Origin: Isoetes taiwanensis
Taxonomy: Eukaryota > Streptophyta > Lycopodiopsida > Isoetales > Isoetaceae
Direction: 5' to 3'
DNA length: 64,000 nt
Assembly: GCA_021234155.1 (NCBI GenBank)
Contig: JAJEKV010000032.1
Location: forward strand, 6,294,736 to 6,358,735
Positions 23,143 through 34,187 of the stretch are shown piece by piece. The notes beneath the pieces are model-generated. The model was not told where the DNA came from and did no database searches. It worked only from the letters and a program-made list of their open reading frames with translations. A program made the position numbers and the translations under genes. Position 1 is the stretch's first letter. Every line of letters starts with the position of its first letter.

Positions 23143-23963
23143 AAAAAAAACCCTACCACCTACCGTAGGATTAAACCGACCCCAAAATAGGATAAGCTGT
23201 AATTATAGGATGGGCTGACCCCTACTATTACAGCAGGGGTCAAGCCCAACCCTATATATAATTTAAACCCTTTAAATAATGAATGGAAATACTAATAGAA
23301 GCATAAGACTATTTCTAGTCATACTTGAGATGTCTGGTTCTATAAAAATTTATGCCAAATGGTATCATAAAGATAGCATGCCTAGTGGCATAGATGGGCA
23401 TAACACCATTAAACTGGAAACATCATTAGATGCATAAGACTATTTCTAGTCATATTTGAGCCAAGTGGCTCTATAAAGATAACATGCCGAGTGGCATAAA
23501 TGGGCATAACCCCTTTGCATATTAATCATTTTCAGATAATGATTTTGAAAAATCAAATACATAGAACCGTTTCTCAAAACCTTGCAACGTTTAAAGGTTT
23601 TGTTTTTGACATAAGAGAGTTCATACCTTTTAATACATCAATTCTTTGTCCCGTAGTGGACTTGCCTCTTGTAACAAACTTCCCATCAATAATAGGTCGG
23701 GCGCTTTGTTGGTTTCTTGCGAGTCCCATTCTAGAATAGGTGTTATTGTACCTGTAAAGGTTTTCTCCTCCACTGTACACGTATACTCATCACTACATGA
23801 GTCTGCATATATAAAGAATCATGTCAATCATAAACTCATTAATTCATAAGAGCTCCAGTACAACAGATAAACTTGACTTTGGAGAATCTTGATAATTCAT
23901 CCGTGTGCTTCAAGGATAGATGCGACACTGGTAAAACCAATGAATAGAAGTATCTTAAAAAAA
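23143..23963. repeat. Spacer between C1 and C2 with short tandem repeats
   Basis: It begins with a hairpin-rich 115 bp block (see findings). Then a unit beginning GCATAAGACTATTTCTAGTCAT occurs at about 23301 and again at about 23430 (period about 129 bp). On the minus strand near 23780-23574 a frame reads YSGGENLYRYNN then DGKFVTRGKSTTGQRID, protein-like but not recognised. Confidence 0.6.
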
Positions 23964-24574
23964 CCCAGACAGCACTAGCCTTGACAAAAGCCATACTAGC
24001 CACTTCTACATACCTCGGTCAATCCCTTGGTATGGTTATCTATCCGTACATAAAACCATTTAGGTCAAAGACGGCTCATCCAATCCTTGAGCACACAGGA
24101 GAATTAACAAGATAAACTTTTATACAGATCCCTAGAAAAACAGGGACCTCCCAAATGAAGGTCCAATGACCAAACGACAACATAAAATTAAGCCTCAAGT
24201 GGAAACATTTCTTTCTGTCCAACCACTTTGTAACAAAGATCAAAGCCAAAGTATCCAAAGGGGACCAGTAACAGAATAGTAAATATTTCAGACCTTTCCA
24301 TAGAATAAGAAACAATTATTTTTATCCCATGTCTTTTGGTATAGTAATCAATCTTCCTTATCTTTGGATTACTCAACCAGGCAGAACTCGTAAGGTGTCT
24401 TGTTCTGCAATTTCAACTTCAGAAATGTAAGCATTGTGCTCAAATTTATTCATTTCAAGAAAGATAGAGAAGTAGAGAATACTTATCTCAATATTTAGAA
24501 CCATATTTTAGCATGGTCTTGATCTGAAAAATAACATCGTACCATCCTATAAAAATCAAAGGAGGTGGAGTTCT

Positions 24575-24674
24575 GGTTACCTGCACCCAACCATGTCAAA
24601 GTTAGCAATAAACTTGGTAACTAGACAAGGGATGACAGGTAAGCTATAGAACACCACGGCTTATCGCCCTTCAC
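24575..24674 (-). other. Conserved structured module, C2 copy
   Basis: Same paired TTACCTGC / CAGGTAAGC arrangement and CGGCTTATCGCCCTTCACC box as in C1. Confidence 0.5.
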
Positions 24675-25091
24675 CTTATTCTCTTGGTAGAAATTGGTCA
24701 GACATAAGGAGTACCAATTTAGCAAAATGGAAAATGAAAAAGTCAACAAATCAGTCATGAAATGTATTCTTTTAGCCTATCAGTTGGGGCAAGAACCAAC
24801 AAATAAAGCCACTCGAATGCCGCTTATCTTACTCATGCAACAAAGTATGTAAGATTCCCAAATGCATAATGCATAATAACACATAAACATATAGGCATAA
24901 TGTCGTGTAACAACAATCTGCATATTAAAACCTTTTGCATATCCTATATGCCAAGAAGACGTGTTTTGCTTCACCTACTTGTATATGTAATGGAAACTCA
25001 TTTGAAAATCATTCTCCAAACAGAAACAATGCTCACACAGACCTGGATTGAAGCCTTTGATTTGCAATAGGTCGGTTGAAACATTTGTTGC

Positions 25092-25263
25092 AGATAGATA
25101 GATAGATAGTAGATAGATAGTAGTTTTAACAGAGAATGTGCACACATTTATATCGGCTTGGATGCCATTAACAGTGTCATTGTTGCTCTTATAGTTTTAA
25201 CAGAGAATGTGCACACATTTATATCGGCTTGGATGCCATTAACAGTGTCATTGTTGCTCTTAT
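25092..25263. repeat. GATA microsatellite and 71 bp tandem duplication
   Basis: GATA units at 25092-25120 precede a segment starting AGTTTTAACAGAGAATG at 25122 that is repeated from 25193. Both are absent from C1, so they arose after C duplicated. Confidence 0.9.
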
Positions 25264-26051
25264 GCAAAATATAGCATGCTGACCAAGATGAACAGATCAT
25301 AACCTTTCTAGAATAACTACTCCATCGCCATTTAAAGATGCATACAAACTGAATGAATCTGGTGCAGCAACCAAGTAGAAGAGGCCCATGGCTATTAAGG
25401 CACATAGATGGATTTGCACATCAAAAGACTTCTACAATAGAAGATGAAACTAGTAAAGCGGCTTAGATTCAAGAGTATTGGAAAGGCAGAAGCCTCTTTG
25501 AGCAGCAAATGGATAATCGGCAGCCATTTCACGCGCCGCAGTTCATAGCCTAATGCCAATCATGGAAAATATTCAAAAACTCTAAATGTTAGGGTTGCCA
25601 TTTATACCTGTTATTGTCCATAAAAATATGTAGACGTGTTGCCATGTCTACTCCCCTTATCTCCATTTCAAATGCCAAAAGAAGACCATACTCGGCTCAC
25701 CTCTTCAAACGTCAAATATTTGGCTATGTAAAATTGTTAGAAGCACCAAAAAGGTATTAAAAAGCCATGCAATCCAAGGAAATGACAAGTGCACACATGC
25801 AAGAGTCATATTGGACTAGGAAAAAATGTTTAAAGGTATCACATGCATTACCAAGTCATGCAAACCAAGGAAGTGACATGGAAACGCATGTGTAGATTCA
25901 AAAAAGCACTTTCAAGCATAAAATAGTTATTATACAAAGGGCCTTACAAGATAGACTTGCCTTTATATGGCCATATTGGAATCTGTGAACACCAATACTA
26001 GCTTAGGCAATCCTAGCTTAGTTATACATGTTCAATATATGCAATAATAAT

Positions 26052-26073
26052 AAAAAAAAAAAAAAAAAAAAAA
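26052..26073 (+). repeat. 22-nt A run at the C2/PLE-A junction
   Basis: Twenty-two A residues precede the CCCTTAAGCCTG that starts both PLE copies. At the A/B junction (31724-31729) only six A residues remain. Confidence 0.9.
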
Positions 26074-26745
26074 CCCTTAAGCCTGTTTAGATACTAAACC
26101 AGACTTTTTGCCTTATTAACCATATGGTACCTAAGACAATCAATTTGCAGCCCTGACTACTGTGAGGTGCCATCAGCATTCAGGCCATGATTTGAGCACT
26201 AAATATCCAGAACATAAAAAACCTTTATACCTTTGTCATGAAAGCAATAGTAGTTTCGTCTACTTATAGTACTAAATAGTGGTGTAAACATGCATACATA
26301 ATTATTGACAATTACACACATTGTACTATGATTTGGATAATCATAACCTTCAAATAAACCATAGTTCAAAACGAGACATCAAGTGATTTTTAACTGTAGG
26401 CACACATTAATAAAACAATGCATATAATCTGTAAAAGATGAACCTTATAATGAGAATAATCCCAAAATGGAATACATCAGCTATGACTGTTATAGTGCAT
26501 AGTGTGAAAACAGAGATACTGCTGCTATTCATAAAACATACATATGCATAATGATACTGAGCATATAACATCTCATAATATTCAGATATGGAAAACTTTA
26601 AAGTAATTTGTAAGAAATAAACTTAATAATTTGCATAGACATAAATCATATAATATGCAGGGTATTTCAGAAAACACCAGCATGTCTTCATAATATCCCA
26701 TCAACCTTTTGTGTTCAATAAACATCCATATGGAGGAAAAGAACC

Positions 26746-26848
26746 GGTTACCTGCATTAGAACCACAAGCACATTAGCCTTGAAAAAGGGTAAATGCCTA
26801 AGCTAAAGCAGGTAAGCAGTGGTTCCTTTCGGCTCATCGCCCTTCACC
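26746..26848 (-). other. Conserved structured module, PLE A copy
   Basis: GGTTACCTGC pairs with GCAGGTAAGC across a loop that can itself pair (TTAGC/GCTAA). It is followed by CGGCTCATCGCCCTTCACC. Located in the pseudo-LTR, in the intron after the first coding exon. Confidence 0.5.
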
Positions 26849-27527
26849 ATTATACAACATAAGAGAAAGATTTATAGTCATATTCGTTGTCTTTACCACA
26901 TCATATATCATTACACTTAAATATTATTATCCCAAACTGTTAAGAGCTTTTCTTCCATGTAGTTTCTTACTGCTTCGGTAACGGATTACACATCCTTACC
27001 AATCTCATAAGCATTCACCCAACGTGAATGATTATTGCATATTAGTCACTGCTGCCAACATGAGTTCACCTCTAGAAAAACTAGCATCGTTACACTTCTT
27101 GTTTTTTTCTTTCTCTTAGGATAGCATGCACCAGTTATTAGTTAGACAATCATATCAGGCAATTTATCTGCCATACATCTCCTTTATTTCCAGCGCATAT
27201 ATCTACCATATATGCAGTATTCAGTGTTCAACCATGTATTATTACTTCTTTTCTGCCAGCTTAGTGCTCAAGAGTGGACATTACATAAGCATATTTGTCA
27301 AATAAACTGCACCAATTCAACTGAAAGCTAAACTGCTAAACTGAATGCTACATTATTTCCCGTGAAAAAATCAAGTCTATATCAATCACTACGCCTCGAT
27401 TTATCTTTTTGACAAAGATCAAGATCACGATCCGAGGCAAGCTCCAAAGATAATGAAAGGAGAATAGTTACATTACTATGTTATTTTGAGCCCCTGTTTC
27501 CACCACTAAAAAGTAGATCTATCTATC

Positions 27528-27834
27528 TCAAACCTGATTATTCGGTGTAGTATTGATATTATCCGGATCGTGCTCCATATCCACTTGTTTCCTCTTTGCA
27601 CATCTGCCGTCATTCACTGGGATGGATGAGTCTGCCACAATTTCTTCCTGATTTTCCAGCCCAAGCTGCTTGTATTGTATAGGTGGCGATCTTGTGCCGG
27701 TGACTAGCAACCGGAACTATGCCTATGGCCTCCTTGCCGCTACATCCAAAGATCATTACGAGCAGTGCGTGATAGTCATACATCTTCTTCCTCTTTGCAT
27801 CTACTGACCTTACGCCTTTCGGCCATTTTGGCAA
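27528..27834 (-). pseudogene. PLE exon 1 copy in the 3' pseudo-LTR of A
   Basis: Counterpart of the clean exon at 33181-33516, but shifted in frame several times. Pieces such as DAKRKKMYDYH and NDGRCAKRKQVDMEHD remain readable. Nearly all breaks lie at positions where copy B has CAGC, CTGC or CAGCTG, so I suspect sequence error rather than decay. Confidence 0.7.
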
Positions 27835-28547
27835 GGGTTTTCTTGTTAAACCGCCCTTTCGGCCTACCCATCTACAGATAGCAGGATATCAAGAAGCATA
27901 CATGGTATATGTTGCCCTAATGGCCGTTAAGGGATTTTTCCGTATTAATCAGAAAAAAACCTAAACCTGATTGCACCACACAACCAAGGCTGCCGGAATA
28001 CTCGGATCTCCGTCGATTCGTACCCGATCAAAGGTACTGTAATTAGGGTTTGCATCCAACATTTTGCCTTAGGTTTTTTTTCCTTTTTAGCCATATGCAA
28101 CGTCCTTCCATAAATTTTGATATATGTTCAACCATTAATAAACTATCTACCATAATATTATTCTATAGTGGTCAATAGCATGTCATCCTCTAGCCGTGCA
28201 TCTGGATATTGTTAACCCCATGATGTGTACAAAAACCATCAACTCATATTGTTTGCCTACTGTAATTTTTAATCAACTTAGGAATAGAGATAATCTTTAT
28301 GTCCACATTTACATGCACAGATATATAGGTGATCTAGCCACTCTAGCACCTCATAATATATATAAAAAAAGCCTTCCACCTACCGTAGTTCCAGGGGGCA
28401 CCTGTTTATTCAGACCATTATTCAATGGAAAAAAGAAAAGTTACAGCAAGGAGAGTAGGTCCCTGCTGTAACACAGGGGCCCTACCCTCCCTATAATAAG
28501 AATCTACTCTTGAGCCACGTTAAGTTATGAAACCATCAATTTGATAC

Positions 28548-29712
28548 TTACTTGGATTTGTGAAGTAATCTGATTACGTCTCCAATATCATAAGGAAGGC
28601 CTGGAAAGTTATTAGTCTTCAATGTTTTGAACACAATTCGTATGATATCCTTTTTGTAGAAACCATTGTCACAAAATGCATTAATCAATAGTATGATATC
28701 CTCAGCAGCATTTACCAGATCCGAATGTGCATAGACGTATGGAATTAAAATCCCTGTTATAAAATCTGTCGTTCCAGAGAAGATGGTTTCATGAGAGTTT
28801 GTTATCCATCTATATTCAGATTTGTGGGCTTTAAAAATGCCAAGTAAATATGGTAGTCTGTCATTACATGGTTCCTCTAAGCCAAGCCTTGTGCATATGT
28901 CATTTCTGCAATCAGCAATAATCTCATCCTTATTCTGAGGTATCGTTTCAAAATCAACACTTTTCAGTCTGATGAGAGCCATTTCATTGATGTGTTTCTG
29001 ACATATAAATGATGCATTGTTAGGAGCCTTATCTAGACCTGATATGTAAAAAAATTTTGTCAACCATGTCAGATTTCTCTTTACCTCAGCATCATTCCAC
29101 ACAAATCTTTTTGTTTGGAGGTTTAATTTGTCTTTGCACTATTCTTTTATGAGCCAATTGCAAAGACGGCGGCTTTCAAGGCTTCAATTTCCGTTCACTC
29201 ATGTGTAACATTTGGAAATGATGTACACTGAAAAACTGTTCACACGTGCAGCACATGTCCATCATAAACTCTTCAATAGAGAAGCTTGAGTCTGGTATGT
29301 GGTTTAGTCCACAAGAAAAAACTTCCCTAAGTTTATGGCAATGGATTATTTCCAAATTGCTGGTACGCACATGCCCAACTTTAGGATCCACATATTTGGC
29401 TAGAGTAGGGTTATCACATGGACACTTGTTAGTACTGCCATCAGCAAAGACACTATACGGCTTGTATACCTTATCCTTCAATTGCTCAATAAATTTCCAT
29501 GCAAACAAGGTGCTGTTAACTAGATCATTGGCCATATCAGGGTTGTATCTATTCAATACTTCTAAAAAGATGTGTCTCACGCTGAACTTTTCGAGTGACT
29601 TTGAGAAAAAAGTGCTATGCACAATTTTAACATCCATGTTCTCTTTCTGGGTGATAAGATGTTTTTTCCGATTGCAGTCCCTTATAATAATCCTGGTACA
29701 TTTTGCCTTCAC
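28548..29712 (-). pseudogene. PLE exon 3, copy A, RT motifs deleted
   Basis: The frame reads as in copy B (KAKCTRIIIRDCNRKKHL at the start; LPYDIGDVIRLLHKSK at the end). However, 906 bp (302 codons) are missing between the residues TGIL and PYVYAHSD, and the frame continues unbroken. The missing part carries RT motifs A, B and C. A second break near 29133-29185 coincides with CTG/CAG changes relative to B and is probably an error. The acceptor TTCTATTTTTAG lies directly upstream. Confidence 0.75.
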
Positions 29713-30004
29713 CTAAAAATAGAAGTATTAGGGTACTATTGGACATAACCAATTTAAACTGTTGAATAACAGTATAGTCAATATTATGATTCAATGAATC
29801 ATAAGTTGCCATGATAATTCTCATCAATAATGTACCAGGTATAGGTGGGAGTGGTTTTTTTTAAGAAGGATACCACCTACCAGGGAAAAACCGTCACCAT
29901 AAAAACCCATGGTAGGCTACATAATATGATCATTTAGAATAAATAACATTTTCATCATATATAACAGTAATTGAATAAAAAAGAATATTGTTGTATTAAT
30001 ATAC
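29713..30004 (-). other. PLE intron 2 (292 bp)
   Basis: GTATAT...TTTTTAG, phase 0 on both sides, with the same sequence in copy B (36258-36549). It contains a hairpin-forming segment (CCTACCATGGG paired with CCCTGGTAGG). Confidence 0.6.
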
Positions 30005-31619
30005 TTGAAAACAGCATACTACGTACCTCGAATTTTCTGCATAGTTCAATGCAACAGGTGTACTATCGTCCAATGATATAATCTTGTTGCCAACCTTAGT
30101 CACCGAGTATTCATCACCATATTGTTGAACGTCATCCTCATTGCCTGGTTTGACTATCTGTGCAGCATTGCTAGCTGCAGCAACCTTTGGATCAATCGCA
30201 ACTCTAGGAGGGCGAGCATATGACACAGTGCTTGCATGACTAGCACTGCTTTTGGCACTATATTTAGTAGAGGGGGATTGTCTGCTCCAATTCACCTTTT
30301 TGTCACCAAAAGACGCTGGCCTGAGTGTTTTTTTCAATGATTTCAGCAAGCTTGTTGTTGCCAAAGGCAACTTTGAGGTCACTATCAGGGTTTGCAGCAT
30401 ACATCATTGTCATATCAACCATGACCCTTCTTACTTCCAGGTAGGACAAAAATGCAAGAATAGCAGGTTTGAATACATTGTGCACAAGTTTAGTAACACA
30501 TACCATTTTCATCATTGGAGTAGCACCAGGGTATATTTCCTCCAAGTTATTAAGCATATACCATATTGCATGGTCTATCCAAACTATACCACTTCTGCAT
30601 TCATCCTTATTCTCATTGTCCCTGCTCTTGACACATCCACAGGTAATAAATGGGCAGTGTGTTCTCCATATTTTTTTAGAAAAAAAACCATCTTTTTTGT
30701 CTTTAGTGAACGCCATGTTCCCTTTTTGGCTTACATGGACACCAGTATTTTTATCACATGGTTGTTCAAAGAAAGTCATATCAAATGGCAAATTAATTGG
30801 TTTCTTAGCAAAGTATTTCTCCAACCTACTAGCTTTTAAAATACCAGACCTAATTTCATCATCAGTGATACCAGTGAGGGCCTTCCATGTACTGATGTCA
30901 ATCGGAGCAAGGGCACCAAAGTTTTGACTCTTCCATAATGCATGTCCCCATGCTGCTCCATAGCACTCCACATTTTGTTCTGGCAGAATTGGAAATTTCG
31001 CAGAATTAAGCAAGGTAAGAGTGGGTACCCCATCTATGTCAATCTTATCTTGGACTGTCTCCATTATAGTTTCCTTGCTGCCATTCTCCATACTTAACAA
31101 TTCATCCTCAGATAAGTCATTCTCGGAAAAAGCACAGTTTTGAACATCTACTAAAAGATAGTCATCGTTATCTTTCTCATCCTGCTCATCATCAAAATGC
31201 AGAGATTTTTTTATCTCATATACTTTCTCCATATTAGTTAATCCAATCATAAATTTTCTAGCAATCTCATCCTCCAGGCATGTCCTATTGTATAGCAGAC
31301 CGGGCATTTCATTATATACAGCAGTCATGATGGTTTTGCATGCTTCCAATTTGTAGTTAGCCTTTTTCATCAAGTGAAAGACTCTAAACCAACCATTGAA
31401 TCCAAAATAGCTAACAACGGATTTGTTCTTGTCACCTAAGGTTGTCTCTTTATGAACAATAAAGGAATGTACATCACCATTTTTTATACACGCAATCAAA
31501 GTCTGAACGGCTTTGTTTGGACTGGATATTTGGCATTCATTGTACTTCAGTATAATCAGCTCCTTGATCCATGCGTTGGTGATGTCAATTTTCTCATCCT
31601 TATTTGGTTGTATTGCTTT
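30005..31619 (-). CDS. PLE exon 2 (unknown function)
   Basis: About 540 codons following an acceptor (CCATTGTAG). The N-terminal part reads DITNAWIKELIILKY, then VVSYFGFNGWFRVFHLMK. The middle is acidic (DDEQDEKDNDDYLLVD). A Cys-rich segment HCPFITCGCVKSRDNENKDE with a further Cys could bind zinc. The C-terminal part before the donor is a low-complexity linker (KYSAKSSASHASTVSYARPP). A one-base shift at an A7 run near 30330 breaks the frame; the downstream frame is otherwise open to the donor (CAA then GTATAT at 30004). No GIY-YIG endonuclease motif is visible. I know no family for this protein. Only copy A has it; copy B keeps just its last 290 bp. Confidence 0.6.
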
Positions 31620-33180
31620 CTACAATGGTAATCAGAGAGTTAGTTTTCAATAAATAATTGCAATAACAAGCACCATATACTCAAACCAAGGTTCTGGTTA
31701 AACCAAGAAACTGGAGTAACATCAAAAAACCCTTAAGCCTGTTTAGATACTAAACCAGACTTTTTGCCTTATTAACCATATGGTACCTAAGACAATCAAT
31801 TTGCAGCCCTGACTACTGTGAGGTGCCATCAGCATTCAGGCCATGATTTGAGCACTAAATATCCAGAACATAAAAAACCTTTATACCTTTGTCATGAAAG
31901 CAATAGTAGTTTCGTCTACTTATAGTACTAAATAGTGGTGTAAACATGCATACATAATTATTGACAATTACACACATTGTACTATGATTTGGATAATCAT
32001 AACCTTCAAATAAACCATAGTTCAAAACGAGACATCAAGTGATTTTTAACTGTAGGCACACATTAATAAAACAATGCATATAAATCGTAAAAAGATGAAC
32101 CTTATAATGAGAATAATCCCAAAATGGAATACATCAGCTATGACTGTTATAGTGCATAGTGTGAAAACAGAGATACTGCTGCTATTCATAAAACATACAT
32201 ATGCATAATGATACTGATAACATCTCATAATATTCAGATATGGAAAACTTTAAAGTAATTTGTAAGAAATAAACTTAATAATTTGCATAGACAGAAATCA
32301 TATAATATGCAGGGTATTTCAGAAAACACCAGCATGTCTTCATAATATCCCAGCAACCTTTTGTGTTCAATAAACATCCATATGGAGGAAAAGAACCGGT
32401 TACCTGCATTAGAACCACAAGCACATTAGCCTTGAAAAAGGGTAAATGCCTAAGCTAAAGCAGGTAAGCAGTGGTTCCTTTCGGCTCATCGCCCTTCACC
32501 ATTATACAACATAAGAGAAAGATTTACAGTCATATTCGTTGTCTTTACCACATCATATATCATTACACTTAAATATTATTATCCCAAACTGTTAAGAGCT
32601 TTTCTTCCATGTAGTTTCTTACTGCTTCGGTAACGGATTACACATCCTTACCAATCTCATAAGCATTCACCCAACGTGAATGATTATTGCATATTAGTCA
32701 CTGCTGCCAACATGAGTTCACCTCTAGAAAAACTAGCATCGTTACACTTCTTGTTTTTTTCTTTCTCTTACGATAGCATGCACCAGTTATTAGTTAGACA
32801 ATCATATCAGGCAATTTATCTGCCATACATCTCCTTTATTTCCAGTGCATATATCTACCATATATGCAGTATTCAATGTTCAACCATGTATTATTACTTC
32901 TTTTCTGCCAGCTTAGTGCTCAAGAGTGGACATTACATAAGCATATTTGTCAAATAAACTGCACCAATTCAACTGAAAGCTAAACTGCTAAACTGAATGC
33001 TACATTATTTCCCGTGAAAAAATCAAGTCTATATCAATCACGGCTGCCTGATTTATCTTTTTGACAGCACTGTCACGATCTGAGGCAAGCTCCAGCATAA
33101 TGAAAGGAGAATAGTTACATTACTATGTTATTTTGAGCCCCTGTTTCCACCACTAAAAAGTAGATCTATCTATCTCAAAC
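31620..33180 (-). other. Predicted PLE intron 1 (1561 bp)
   Basis: Donor GTTTGA after the last codon of exon 1 and acceptor TTGTAG before exon 2, both in phase 0. It crosses the pseudo-LTR/interior boundary at 31730, so exon 1 of one unit would be spliced to exon 2 of the same expressed element. The structured module (32398-32500) lies inside. Confidence 0.5.
32398..32500 (-). other. Conserved structured module, PLE B copy
   Basis: Same sequence as the copy at 26746-26848, inside predicted intron 1. Confidence 0.5.
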
Positions 33181-33516
33181 TTGATTATTCGGTGTAGTAT
33201 TGATATTATCCGGATCGTGCTCCATATCCACTTGTTTCCTCTTTGCACATCTGCCGTCATTCACTGGGATGGATGAGTCTGCCACAATTTCTTCCTGATT
33301 TTCCAGCCCAAGCTGCTTGTATTGTATAGGCTGCTGATCTTGTGCCAGCTGACTAGCAACCGGAACTATGCCTATGGCATCCTTGCCGCTACATCCAGCA
33401 TCATTACGAACAGGTCTGTGATAGTCATACATCTTCTTCCTCTTTGCATCTACAGCCTTCTGCTCGGCCATTTTGGCAAGGGTTTTCTTGTTAAACTGCC
33501 CTTTCGGCCTACCCAT
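33181..33516 (-). CDS. PLE exon 1, AT-hook-like protein start
   Basis: 112 codons from ATG to a phase-0 donor. It begins MGRPKGQFNKKTLAKM; the GRPKG core is the minor-groove-binding AT-hook signature. Basic stretch AKRKKMYDYH and a nuclear-localisation-like CAKRKQ follow. Without splicing the frame ends at 33175. It lies in the pseudo-LTR, about 670 bp downstream (minus strand) of the end of the RT gene of copy B, so this gap should hold the promoter. The start was chosen because it is the only ATG before the GRPKG motif and the frame upstream is closed. Predicted role, by inference: bringing the product to AT-rich chromatin. Confidence 0.55.
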
Positions 33517-34187
33517 CTACAGATAGCAGGATATCAAGAAGCATACATGGTATATGTTGCCCTAATGGCCGTTAAGGGATTTTTCCGTATTAATCAGAAA
33601 AAAACCTAAACCTGATTGCACCACACAACCAAGGCTGCCGGAATACTCGGATCTCCGTCGATCTGTACCAGCATCGGCTGTAATTAGGGTTTGCATCCAA
33701 CATTTTGCCTTAGGTTTTTTTTCCTTTTTAGCCATATGCAACGTCCTTCCATAAATTTTGATATATGTTCAACCATTAATAAACTATCTACCATAATATT
33801 ATTCTATGGTGGTAATAGCATGTCATCCTCTAGCCGTGCATCTGGATATTGTTAACCCCATGATGTGTACAAAAACCATCAACTCATATTGTTTGCCTAC
33901 TGTAATTTTTAATCAACTTAGGAATAGAGATAATCTTTATGTCCACATTTACATGCACAAATATCTAGGTGATCTAGCCACTCTAGCACCTCATAATATA
34001 TATAAAAAAAGCCTTCCACCTACCGTAGTTCCAGGGGGCACCTGTTTATTCAGACCATTATTCAATGGAAAAAAGAAAAGTTACAGCAAGGAGAGTAGGT
34101 CCTTGCTGTAACACAGAGGCCCTACCCTCCCTATAATAAGAATCTACTCTTGAGCCACGTTAAGTTATGAAACCATCAATTTGATAC

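Larger units (their letters stand above)
23964..26051 (-). repeat. Repeat C, copy 2
   Basis: Second copy of the 2 kb repeat. It differs from C1 by point changes and by an inserted GATA microsatellite plus a 71 bp tandem duplication (25092-25263). Its high-coordinate end runs into 22 A residues and then directly into Penelope-like copy A, so A lies beside the T-rich end of C2. Confidence 0.85.
26074..31729 (-). mobile_element. Penelope-like retroelement, copy A (RT core deleted)
   Basis: Minus-strand element in tandem with copy B. It consists of an internal part (31729-28548) and a 3' pseudo-LTR (28547-26074). The pseudo-LTR corresponds to 34187-31730, which serves both as the 3' end of B and the 5' end of A. 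Direct tandem copies sharing pseudo-LTRs, an RT of the Penelope type, and introns kept inside the coding region are known traits of Penelope-like elements. The RT core of this copy is gone by an exact in-frame deletion. Parts of its pseudo-LTR (27370-28040) differ from B mainly at CTG/CAG. Confidence 0.75.

Noticed and set aside
26052-26080. Telomere-like GGGTTTT at the PLE ends
   Set aside because: Only one GGG followed by T residues; no tandem TTTAGGG units are present.
26830-26850. Possible hammerhead ribozyme (GGGCGATGAGCCGAAAGG on the minus strand)
   Set aside because: The core CUGANGA is not complete (no U after the C) in any of the four copies and no GAAA plus stem III follows. It looks like the motif but does not satisfy it.
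29246-29716. 156-codon plus-strand ORF (and its twin at 35791-36261)
   Set aside because: It is the antisense shadow of the conserved PLE exon 3.
30328-30340. A AAA AAC slippery heptamer as a programmed -1 frameshift in PLE exon 2
   Set aside because: The -1 frame meets a stop within 12 codons; the continuing frame is +1. A base lost or gained in the A7 run is the simpler explanation.
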